Shown: positions 38,861 through 50,300 of the stretch, piece by piece
How positions within the stretch are numbered: the first letter of the stretch is position 1
Layout of the letters: each line of letters opens with the position of its first letter
Assembly (NCBI GenBank): GCA_037074765.1
Contig: JBAMDO010000056.1
Span: 62,001-126,000, forward strand
Length of the DNA: 64,000 nucleotides
From: Mansonella perstans
Taxonomy: Eukaryota; Nematoda; Chromadorea; Rhabditida; Onchocercidae
Direction: 5' to 3'
Made by a program: the position numbers and the translations under genes
The notes under the pieces: generated by a model
What the model was told of the DNA's origin: nothing
The model's input: only the letters and a program-made list of their open reading frames with translations
Database searches by the model: none

Positions 38861-40622
38861 GTTGAATTAAATTTAAATTTGCTCTATAGATTTAGATAAT
38901 TTTAATTTAATTCATTTGATTTCAACAATTAATTACCCCTCTCTTTCAATAAAATTCATTTTTCGCTTCCCAAAAATTTTCTTTACCTTTTGATTTTTTT
39001 CAACACGAAAATCTTTGCTGGGAATATTTTTACACAAAAATTTTTGCACTTTTTTTTTGCAACTTTATCATTTAAACAAATTTCTCGTCAAACTTCGATT
39101 CCTTCATCGATTTTAGTTATTTCTACGAGCAATTCTTTTTTCGCGCCAAACTTTTAAAATTTAAACTTTAGCTTTCACTTGATTTCATTGCATTCTTACT
39201 TTAATGTAAGTTGAAAATAGGACTTCAGTAATTGCCTTTCTTACACAACAATTTAACACATCATCGCTACCTGTAAAATAGTGAAATAAACGTGATAAAT
39301 GCAATGAAATTGTTCAATTTCCATTTTGAACCAAAAAATTGTTCAAAAAAAAAATCCAAACATAAAACACTGTTGACAGGGAAATGGCAAACATTTCTTT
39401 CTTATCATCACCATATGGTATGATGATTAAGAAAGGAGTGTCGATAACATTTCTCATTGATTTATATAATAATATTATTATTATTATCATTATCATTGTT
39501 ATCATTATTACTATCATCATCGTTATCATAATCGATTGATACACAATGAAAGCATTGTGAAAAAAAATGAGAAATAGGTGGAAAAAAATGATAAATGAAG
39601 GAGAAGAGAAAAAAAAAAAAACAAGTAAAGGAGGATATTTTGAGAAAGACCTGCAATGAGGAAACGAATTATCTCTCATTCTCTATCATTTTCAATTTCT
39701 TTTTTAAAAAATTTTTTTTCTTCTGTCCACTATCAATTAAATATCAAAAAAAAAAATTGTCCTTAAATGATTGAGTGTATTATGGGAATTATTTTGATTC
39801 TGTGACGCTGTTGTCCATTTTTCATTTCATTTTTTTTTTTCATTTATTTATTTGTTTACTTTGTTTTTTTTTTTTCCTCTTCTCTTGTCCATTATTTTGT
39901 TGACAATAATTTATTAATGTTTATTTTATAAACAAACAAAAAATTATACAAACAAAATATGAAAAAAAATTAATTAAAAAATTGATAAAATTGTATGGTC
40001 AAAAATTTTTAATGTTAACAAAATAGACAATATTTTGTTCATAAAAAATCACAAAATTTTTATGGACAATTAAATATGAAATTGTTATGATCGCTTTACA
40101 ATTGTCAAATGTTGGATGATGAACAAATAATTACAGTATGAACAAATTAAACGAATGAAGTCAACATTTACAAATAAGTAGAGTATACTGTATATCATCT
40201 CAATTTATCTCTCTTACCCTCTCGCCTTTCCTTTTTCTCTCGTTCTACGTCTTTTCTGATTGAAAACTTTGAAGTCATTTCATTTCCATCATACATCATC
40301 AAATCAAATCTTACAACAAAATACTACTAGAGAGAATGATTGTGTTCTCAAAGGACAACGATATATCATTTAAAATGTTTATGGTAATCGATCGAAATGA
40401 AATAACGAAATTGTTTGAATATAATCTGAAATGAAGTGTTAAAGTAAACATCCATATATTGACTTAAAAATTTCAATTTAAAATTTAGTCTCTCAACGAT
40501 AACTAACAAATTTCCAATAGCTAATTGCATTGATGAAGAAGATTAGAATTCCAATCGTTCAAAATGGGATGAAAGATCATTGAATGGTTTAAGCGAATTA
40601 TTTTACTTGATATTTAATAAAC

Positions 40623-40625
<3 letters not shown>

Positions 40626-40661
<36 letters not shown>
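40626..40661. repeat. (GA)n microsatellite
   Basis: About 18 uninterrupted GA units on the plus strand. Confidence 0.95.
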
Positions 40662-40665
<4 letters not shown>

Positions 40666-40806
40666 AAGAATGGTTGACAATTAGCTAAGATGAGAAAAGA
40701 GTTAACAAATAGTTAAATCACTTCAAGTGTCACTCATATCACATTTTACCAAAAATTTGATCTTTATTTAAAATTATTCCTGTTTAATCTCTTTCTGCCG
40801 TTACTA

Positions 40807-40950
40807 TTAATAATACTAATAATAAGTATTAGCATTAATAATAATAATAATAATATTAATAGTAGTAATGATGCTAACAGCAATAATAATAATAATAATA
40901 ATAATAGTAATGATAATAATAATAATAATGATAATAATGATAATTGATAT
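40807..40950. repeat. AAT-type trinucleotide repeat
   Basis: An imperfect run of AAT/ATA/ATG units over about 140 bases. Confidence 0.85.
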
Positions 40951-43380
40951 CAATAATGATACTACACCAACATCCCTATTAATTGAAACATTAAAATAAA
41001 TAGTTTTTCCTGTTAATTAATTAGCTCACTCGCTTCACTACCATCATTTCATATGATTTTAAATATAAGGCAACATATTTCATTTGGAATATTGTATAAT
41101 TTACTTTACAAAAAATAACGTTACTTTTCAAATAAAAAAAGACAGAAAGATGAGGAAAGGAATAGCGAAGAAAAGAGAAATAGAGAAGAAAAGAGAAAGT
41201 ATATTTTCAGATAAAAATCAAAGATATATTATTTTACAAAAAAAATTCATTCTAAAATTTACTATTTCCTAAAAGAGAAAAAGAGAAAGAGAGAAAAAGT
41301 TTTGCCTGTATTCATTCTTTTCATATATATCAATTTCTTCAAAAATTATTTTCAATTTTTTTTTTGAAATTTTAAAAATTGTTAAATTATTTGTTTTGAA
41401 GATCACAAATTTATTATATTAACCGTTAAAATATCCCAAAGTCATTCATTCATAATTCAACAATCAATCTTATCTTAACTTCAATTTACTGTAATCCTTT
41501 ATTCATTTCAATGTGAAAATGAAGATGACAACTGCAATGTGGGAAATATAAAATCCAAAAAGCGCTCCGAATATCATCCATTCATCATTTAATGGAAAGA
41601 CCATATTTGATGATAATGTCCTCCTCCTCTCTTCTCTTGCATATAATGATGTTCAAACAACATTGACCATTTCAAAGCAATTGGTTCATATCAAATCTAT
41701 CTATTTTTACATATATTCAATGATGATAATTACCAAACTATTCATTAAAATATGACACAAAAATGATTTGATTGTCACATACACACACACAAAAGTTCCC
41801 AATTTTAAACCATTCCTTTTTTTTTTCCTTGGATTCTCAAAATTATTCTAAATATTTGTTCATCTATCAACAAGTATCAGCAAATGCAGTTATAATTATA
41901 ACCTACCCAAATTCTAGCTCAAATTCAAACAGTATATTCATTGATGGGTTTATTTAAGTTAATATTATATGTTTTATCTATTTTCATCCTATCATACTCA
42001 TTTTACCCATACTACTACCATATTTATCCTTTTATCTTTTGATTGATGCCGATCTTTCTTCTCTTCCGTAGTAATTATCATTATACATCCACACCACTGT
42101 ATACCACTATATCATTATCCTCCTAAAAATGATTAACCATTGCACCTTTCATAAACCTCATTATACACATATTCCAATATGCCAATGTTAGATTTTCAAT
42201 TAACACTTTCAAAAGAATGAAAACAAAGAGAGAGAGAGAGAGAGAGAAAAGGGAGAAAATGAATAATTGAAAAGATAAGTAAAATAAAATATCACAGAAA
42301 AAGAAAAAAGCTTGTCTTTCCCAAAATTTTAACAATGAAACTTTGAAAAAATTGTAATTCCAAATTTTTTCATTTAAATTTTTAAATTAACAAAATGATT
42401 ATGTAAGGAATTGAAATAAGAGAATAATAAACTGGAATGGATTACTGTTTAATTAAACTAAATAGAATGATGAGGTATGATTTTAATATCGTAAGAGACA
42501 GAATAGAACTAAATTACGCTACCTACTAAAAAGGAATAGTACGATATGAACATAATGGATAAATATGATAAGAAGCAGAGTCTAAATACTCTTAAATTAA
42601 AAAGTATGAAGGATAATGATATTTGTTATGAAATAATTTTAAATTTATTTTAATCATTAATTATCAATGTTAATAGTTCCTTTCTGCTTTTGTTTCTTAT
42701 CAGTCTTCCTTATCTATCCATTTCATTATATTTTTTTTCAATTTTTTTTTTTCGGATAAAATTACCCAATAAGATTAATCTAACAAACAATTCGTCATAC
42801 AATTATCCATCGATGGATATGTGTATGTTCAATTAATTTTATTTAATTAATAGATGAGAGGAAAACAACAGTTGTTTAATTTTACTTCTTTCTGGTTTAT
42901 AATGATTTAACGCATGTTTGCTTAGTTACTTGCTTCGTTCAATTATTCATCCAAATTACTTATTCCATCTCTTTTCTTTTTTTCCTGCTCTCGGCCATCC
43001 AAAAAATAACAACTATCCCGAGTGAAAATGTGCGAAAACAATCTTATTAGTTAGTTGAAAGCTTCGATAAGTAAATGATGGATTTGCAATGTCATCAAAT
43101 ATTTACCCATCACTCATTTCATTTCAATTCTTTATTTAATTACTGTAAAAACTGCTCAAATGCTTTATTTGTGTAAATATATGCTGCTAATGATAATTCT
43201 TGCAATCGTGAATAGTTGACAGATTGTCACAATCTACTCATATACGATCAAACAATTGCTACGCATATCGATTATTGTAATTCTGGTTAGTTAAATTGGC
43301 AGAGCAAAAAAAAAAACTCCGTCAATAATTAAAAGAATGGCTTAAAAATTATCGAACTAATAAAAAGTTTGTAAAAATCT

Positions 43381-43403
43381 TTTTTTTTTTTTTTTTTTTT
43401 TTT
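43381..43403. repeat. Poly-T tract
   Basis: An unbroken run of about 23 T on the plus strand. Confidence 0.9.
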
Positions 43404-43543
43404 ATCTGAATTAATGAAGAGAAAACAAATGAAGTGCCAAACATTTTATCAGTTAAATGAATCGCTTTTTTTCCAACAGAGACAGTAGAAATGGCCAATT
43501 CGCAGTTCTGAAGCCTCTTATCTCGAAAAATAATCATTCAAAC

Positions 43544-43574
43544 TCTCTTTCCCTCTCTCTCTCTCTCTCTCTCT
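43544..43574. repeat. (CT)n microsatellite
   Basis: About 13 CT units with a CCC interruption; they give the SLSLSL stretch of the spurious ORF at 43457-43825. Confidence 0.9.
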
Positions 43575-44977
43575 ACAATGTATCAAACTTCACTGAACTA
43601 GAGCAGTTTTTCAACTTTTTCAATTGCCTTCCTTCAAACTCATCTGAAAGTTATCAAATTTCAGGCAGATACCTGATATATTTTCCTAAATTCTCAAGAA
43701 AGTTTACGAGACTTCTGCTTTCTCCAAGCATTTCAATCAATCTTGGATCATTCTTTTTGCTCACTCGCAAATTTCATGAGTGGGAATACTACTCAAGCAA
43801 ATTCGGAATCAATGTAGCGAAATAAAATTACCTTGCTAAAACAGCATTTCAAATTGCTATTATTAATTCAATTTTCCGCAACAAACGAAAAAAAGCGCCA
43901 AATTATTCATCAGTGACATTCTGTCGACGATTCTAAGTATGGAACTGGGAATGATATCGAAATGAAATGAACTGAACTAAACAGTACATTTGTAAGGATT
44001 ATTAAAAGAAGACGATGAGAAATTCATTTGGGAATACAATAAAGAGATTTATGCAAATTGTAAGATTATTTAAAAGATGAGCACAAAAAAAGATAAGGAA
44101 AAGAGAAATGGGAAAAGGTCAATCACTCACATGAAATGAATAGGAACAGCAAGATAAAATGCATCTAAACTTATTTAATTATTCGCCAAATAAAACATAA
44201 GTATCGGATTTAAATACTTAATTTACAAGCATCACAAATATTAGAAAGTTAATGAGGTAATGGTGACGAATATCCGGTCATCATGAAGTACAGGTTGATG
44301 TTGAAAGGATTGAGAAGCAAATTATGCAAGTGAAAAAAGATATGAAGTGAACTTTAACTTCCTACAAGTAATAAAACACAGCAAAAAGATTTTGATAATT
44401 TAACATAAATATACGTAAAAGAATGAATCAATGAAAAGAAAGAAGGAAAACGAATTGTAGAAAAATGAAAGGAATTAAAGCTGCAAAATCAATGAAATAA
44501 AGTAAATTTGTATTCGATGCATTTTAAACTTTAATTTCTGCAACTAGCAATATTAATAGTATGTATTCATCTTCTTGAGAAAGAACTTTTATGCAAACCA
44601 AAAAATACATCGTATGCTGCGAAAGTATTGCAACAATACAACTTGAGGATCATAAGGTAGAAAAAAAATACTGATGCGAAATAGGCAGTGGTAAAAACAG
44701 ATCTTGCAAAGCACAAAGATATTCATCAAAACAATAAATAAAATGAAATTGTTGAAACAAATGTAAATTGAAAAATTTTTAATTTAAATACTAAAAGAAA
44801 AATTTTGAAGTTAAAAAAAAAAATTATGAAACAAAACATTCCCTTTTCCCACTATTGTTCATTTTTGCCGAAAAAAAAAGTCGGAAAAAGGTCAGGGGGC
44901 ATTAAAGAAGTGCAACAGCTTGAAGGATTGGTAAATCTGCTTGATAATCTATTGAATTGGTTAACAAACAGGTGAAA

Positions 44978-47398
44978 ATGATAGTCGATCAAATATTGCA
45001 AGTAATATACCATACCATAATTGCAGTTATAATAATATCGTTGAACGAAAAAGCTAAACCGACTATTTTAACTGCTCTTCAGGTAATTATTGGGTAGCTT
45101 GATGGGAAGCAGGCAAAAAAGGAAGTGATACGGATGAGTTAATGAAGCCGAAATAGGTAGATACTGTTGCGCATTATTCAATTGCTCATTTGGTAGGTTT
45201 GTCAAACAAACGCATACGTACAAAGAAGGACGAATAAAGTTACGTAAACTGTTCAAGTAGAAAAAGTTTTTGGAACTTAGATCGCAATTGAGTAATTCTC
45301 AAAATTACAATTTTTTTTTAAATATCATGATATTATAAATTTGTACTAATATTACTTTGAAAAATCAAATATTTAAATTTAATTAACTTCGATCTTCTTT
45401 GAAGGAAATAATAATTATTTTTCAGACATTTTTATTTCCGTCCTTTTACTCTATCAGTTTTCTCCTTAATCAGTCGATACAGGATCAATTAGTATGAATG
45501 ATACGTCTATAGGAGGACTACTTGATGAAGATTAAAACTGTAGTTAGCTGATTTAGTAACATATAAAAGGTCAAAGAGTAGGGTACGTAGATTATAATGT
45601 GACAAGTGGGTGACGATGATGGTTTTAGCAAAGGATGAAATAGACAAAAGAAAGTGCAGTGTTTCCATGCTATAGCTAATCGCAAAATAAGAAGGTACAT
45701 AAACCCTTTCGTCTTATACTTCAACCCATTTATTCCTCTTAGTATACATCCAGTTTACCCACTAAACCCTGTTGAATGATTGATTATTTTTGTCAAAATC
45801 GAGCATTTACGGGTCATCGGAATCCGAAAGCGTGCCGCTCAGAAGTATGATACAAATAAATTCTAAGAGGCAGGTTGTTGTTGTTTTCATAGGAAGATCA
45901 CAAGCGAGCTAATAACCAATTCATTGCATCAGCAACAAACCAACCGTTATGCTTTACTTATCTGAAAATAAAAAAAAAAAAAAAATGTTTGATAGGATTA
46001 AAAATTTAATTCAAATCAAATGGCTAAATTTGAATCATCTTGTCTGATTTGTTGATTTCACTTCAATTGTCCTTATTACTTTACTAATCTGCTGTTTTCA
46101 TTATCATTCTGCATATTTCAACTATCTTCCTCTGCTTTCAAAAAAAAAAAAAAAAAAGAATTACGGTGAAAATTTCATATGGATACGGTAGTGTAACAAG
46201 TTCGCAAACATAGTGCATTGGGAAACAACAAATAGTGTTTCACTTTTTTAACAAAATTTGCAAAGATTGCATCATTCAGTTCTCTAGTCTAATATCATTA
46301 AGTAATAAGTTCGATCATACATACCTCTGTAATGAACAATTTCCACATTCTTAAGTAAACAATAAAAGCCAAGACGCTCATGCACTAATTCCATTCATCT
46401 TTTAAAATTAAAAATTTTCCATTTTTGTTAAACTTTTTTTTGTATCTTTAAATACTAAAAAATGACCAGTGAAAAAGCGCATTCGTCCATGAACTGCTTT
46501 CCTGAATGATTTTAGACGTGGGAATTGTATCATCTCAACTGTAGATGGCGCATCATTTTGTTGCCAATTATATTTATTGTTACGAATTATATTTTCATTT
46601 TTAATTCCATTATAAGCAATTCCTGCAATAAATTTAATTTTACTTTTGCATACAAAAAAATGAGTGAAAAAAAATAATATCATTATTTACTAAACAATTT
46701 ATATTGTGATTTACTCATTACTTTCTAACTATAATTTATCAAATGTCCATCCAATTGTCTGACTTTCTTTTTCGAAATTACTTTTATTTTTTTTTGTTAC
46801 AGAAAAAATTTAAGGCTTTAAAAATGAAAACTTCCAATTTGAACATTAGCAAGGAAGACTTTTCTATAAAATTGATCCACAGTATAATACTTGTGTAGAC
46901 GAGAATAATGACAGTAGATTTGAAATTTAGATGAATGAAATCTTACTCCCAATAATCTCTCGTTTTAAAAAATTATTTTTAACGAAATCTTCAAAACTAT
47001 TGCTATCTGCTCATAATCAATTTCAGTCAATCATTCAGACAATGAAATGGAAAAAAAAAATTCCGTTCCAGTAATCATAACCAACAAAGATTGCGAGATG
47101 AGCAATAATATAACATCTCAAACGCTACAAGACAACTTAACCAAGTTCCGTCGCAATGATACAACTAATCATATATTTTTGTGAGCTCCAAAATGATGAT
47201 GAAAGTCGGAGTAGAAGTATTGGAAATTTAAAAGTGGATTATAGATACAATATAGGAAGCAACTTCACTCGTCACAGCAATAATTGTTGTGACGAGTATT
47301 CAGTGAGAGAAAACTATTACTATTATAATCATAGAAATACCAGAGGTTATTCCAAGCAATATATTATATTAAAGAGCACACCTGCAGGTCAAATATGA
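44978..47398 (+). CDS. Tentative plus-strand gene interleaved with the SOWAH 3' end
   Basis: Three exons can be proposed: 44978-45082, 46803-46881 and 47027-47398. The first starts with an ATG, has a hydrophobic stretch (VIYHTIIAVIIISL) like a signal anchor, and ends at CTTCAG/GTAATT in phase 0. The second follows TTTTTTTGTTACAG in phase 0 and leaves in phase 1. The third follows AATTTCAG in phase 1. The first frame of exon 3 stops at TGA 47182-47184, but an overlapping frame reads on with coding-like composition (ELQNDDESRSRSIGNLKV) to TGA 47396-47398. A T run (47176-47180) lies exactly between, so a one-base length change there would explain the break; a short GAG-acceptor intron is the alternative. 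AATAAA occurs at 47463-47468 and 47467-47472. No family was recognised. The last SOWAH exon lies inside its first intron on the other strand. Confidence 0.35.
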
Positions 47399-50300
47399 TG
47401 AAATATGAACATATACCGGAGCTGCTTAAATCTATTAATTTAATTAACATGATCAATTTCTTAATAAATAAAGGATTATGAAAATAGAGTGAATAACTTT
47501 AACTTGTTCCTTTTTTCCGAGTTCCTATTGAAATTTGCTCTTTTTTTCGTAGTTCCTATTGGTCCTTTATTTAATTAGTGCTGCGTTACCGTAATGAAAT
47601 GAAAATGGTGTTGAAGACATATGAAGACAAAACTTCAGAAAAATACTGGAAATTATGAAAAAATGGAAATTTTCAAAAATGATATTCAATGTAGGAATTT
47701 TTATCATTAATCTGATGTAATGTCTCCTGATAAAACCACATATGATAATCATATAGTGGAAAATCTCAATTAATGGAAAATGCAAATGAAGTGAAATTTC
47801 AAAGTGAAACTTTTAAAGAACTCGATAGGCAAAGACATGAAATGATTTGTTTATATGATAGACAAACATTTATGAAAAAAGGAAAAAACTTTGCAATTAA
47901 AGCCATCTATTCAGTCTGAAAATTATATCAGAGGAAAAAGAAATTGATGAATACTAAGAATGAAGTGAAAAGCTTGGCTATCTCTCATTAAAAATAAAAA
48001 ATACGATGGTCCCTTTGAGTGATTGCAAAAAATCAACATATTCAAAGGACTGTTCCAAATAACGAATAAATGATGGATTCACTTACTAGATTCTATCCTA
48101 CCGATCATCACATTATAAAACCATATGGTTCATATATATCATTTTTTTATCTTCATAAACAATTTTTAGTTCATAAAAAAAGAAAAAACAAATCTCAACA
48201 TTTCACAAATTTAAAATAAAATGGAAAAATTTAACACACGAGATATACTGCGAAAATATTTTAGTTTTCTTCCTATCTCAATAAACTTTGATTTTATTTA
48301 ATTCATTAATAAAGCAATAAGAAATGCTGAAAAATGGTACGCTGCTTCATTATAAGCTAACTGTTCAGCCTTTTTTTTAAAACAAGGACGCCTTTAATCA
48401 ATTTTAAAATTGTAAAACGAATTCAATATATAATTTATCAAAATTTAATAACTTAAAATATTATGGTTATTTTTACTGCTATTACTAGCATTAATTAAGT
48501 CTACAAACTGTATCGTATAGCAATAAAATTTTACCATGTTCTTCCATTAAATAATACTCATAATTGTGTCCGGAATAATCCTCAATTGATGCATCTGCAG
48601 CTAAAAAAGAAATGTTGACAAGTTGCACGAAAAAAAAAATTTAAAATGAGCTATTGAAATTGATACTTTTGAAATATTCCTCATTCTCAATTTTCTTTCG
48701 ATTAATTTTTTCAGGAAATTCCTTCCTGCATAGCTTTTTACACGCAGCTAGCGTCAACGATAATATAACAAAGAAAAGGAAGCGATAAGCAGGAAAGTAG
48801 ATCAGTTAATCAGTTTGAAAAGTATGAAAGGAAACTTGAAAGCATTAATATCCGGCATACACTCACCATAATCTCGCAGTAAAATGGAAATGACTTCTAG
48901 TTGTTTACCAATAGCAGCAAGGTGAAGAGGAGTATAACCACTCTAAATGCCTTCCTTACTTTTCTCTTCTCAAATTTAACGTATTTTGTTACAAATATTC
49001 GCAATACCAAAAAAAAAAGAAATAACTTACGGCCTGAAAAAAAAGTAAAATTAATGAATTTAAATGACAATAAATTTTAGTCACATTTCATCAATTTAAA
49101 TAGATAAAATCCAACAGCCCAAGAAATGATAACAACTTCAAAATCACCCAATTCTAGTTCAACTAATTAAAAAAAGCTTTTAAAATGAACAAAAACAAAT
49201 TTCCCATAAAAATTTTACAAATAACAGAACAATTTGCTTACAGTTTGAAGATTGATATCCGCACCATTCATAATTAAAAATCGCAGTACAGAAGTATGGC
49301 CATTCTTAGCAGCATAATGTAATCCACTATAGCCATGATTTATTGCGGGTGCATATGAGATCAGATGGGGCTTAAGAATTACATTTTTAAAAAATTTAAT
49401 TGAAAAATTTCAAACTGGAATTAAAATAATCAAATGTGAATTTAATTAAGAGCTAAAAAAAAAGAACAAGAAACTGATGAATAAGAAAAAAACATCAAAG
49501 AAAAAGAATGTGGAATTGAAAGGTAGCATTTTATAACTAAATATTATTATAATAATATCTCACATCTCTTCTCGACCAAAACAAAAAATTTTTGAAACTT
49601 TAATCACAAAAATTCAGGTATCTTTTTAATTTTTTCTTTCTTTTTTAAAAAATTCGGTCAATTAATAGGCATAAAATTCTCCTAACCTTTTCTTTTACAA
49701 GCATACCAACTGCCTGTAAGTCACCGACCGAACAAGTTTGGATCCATCGTACGGTAAGAACAGCGTCACCTAACAATGGTTCATCGGTAGAAGGAAAAAC
49801 ATTTAAGGACTGAAAAGATTTGAGTGAAATAAATTGAAATTTATTAAATTTTTGTTAAATTCTTATCGAACACAGAGTAATGATTCATAATGTTTGAGCA
49901 ATATTTAATTTAAATGATTAGAAGAATAATTAAACGGAATGGATTAAGAATAATAAAAAAATGTGTAACTGTTTTTATTTATTCCCGCAGAGAATTGGGA
50001 AGCAATTCGAAGAGCCTTCTTCTCTCGTTTCAGCAAAATTTAGTACAATAATAATAATAGATTGAGTTGGATATGGAAATTTTCATTACTTTTTCACTAA
50101 CATTTTATAGAGCTTGTATGAAAACAAAATGCAATGCCTGTGACTTAAATTGTGAAATATACGGAATGTAAAGTATAATATTTCGAATAGGCGATTAATC
50201 AATTAATTTCTGTTAATTTGTAATTTTTTCAATTTCTGATAATTGGACAAAGAAAAGAAAACATTCCGATGCTTTAACAATCAGTATCATTATTTTCCTG

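Larger units (their letters stand above)
38861..44977. other. Gene-free interval rich in simple repeats
   Basis: Contains ATT/ATC trinucleotides (39466-39535), (GA)n (40626-40661), AAT repeats (40807-40950), (GA)n (42229-42247), poly-T (43381-43403) and (CT)n (43544-43574). The 122-codon plus ORF at 43457-43825 runs through the (CT)n tract and is probably spurious. Confidence 0.5.

Noticed and set aside
39314..39679. 121-codon minus ORF, very hydrophobic
   Set aside because: It is built on ATT/ATC trinucleotide repeats and A/T runs (MITMMIVIM-like); not a real membrane protein.
43457..43825. 122-codon plus ORF with SLSLSL stretch
   Set aside because: The length comes from passing through a (CT)n microsatellite; composition elsewhere is not convincing.
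48491..48534. Alternative SOWAH stop reached by reading through the donor at 48534
   Set aside because: Splicing to 46622 is in phase and adds a 70-residue open exon, so the short end is less likely as the main form.
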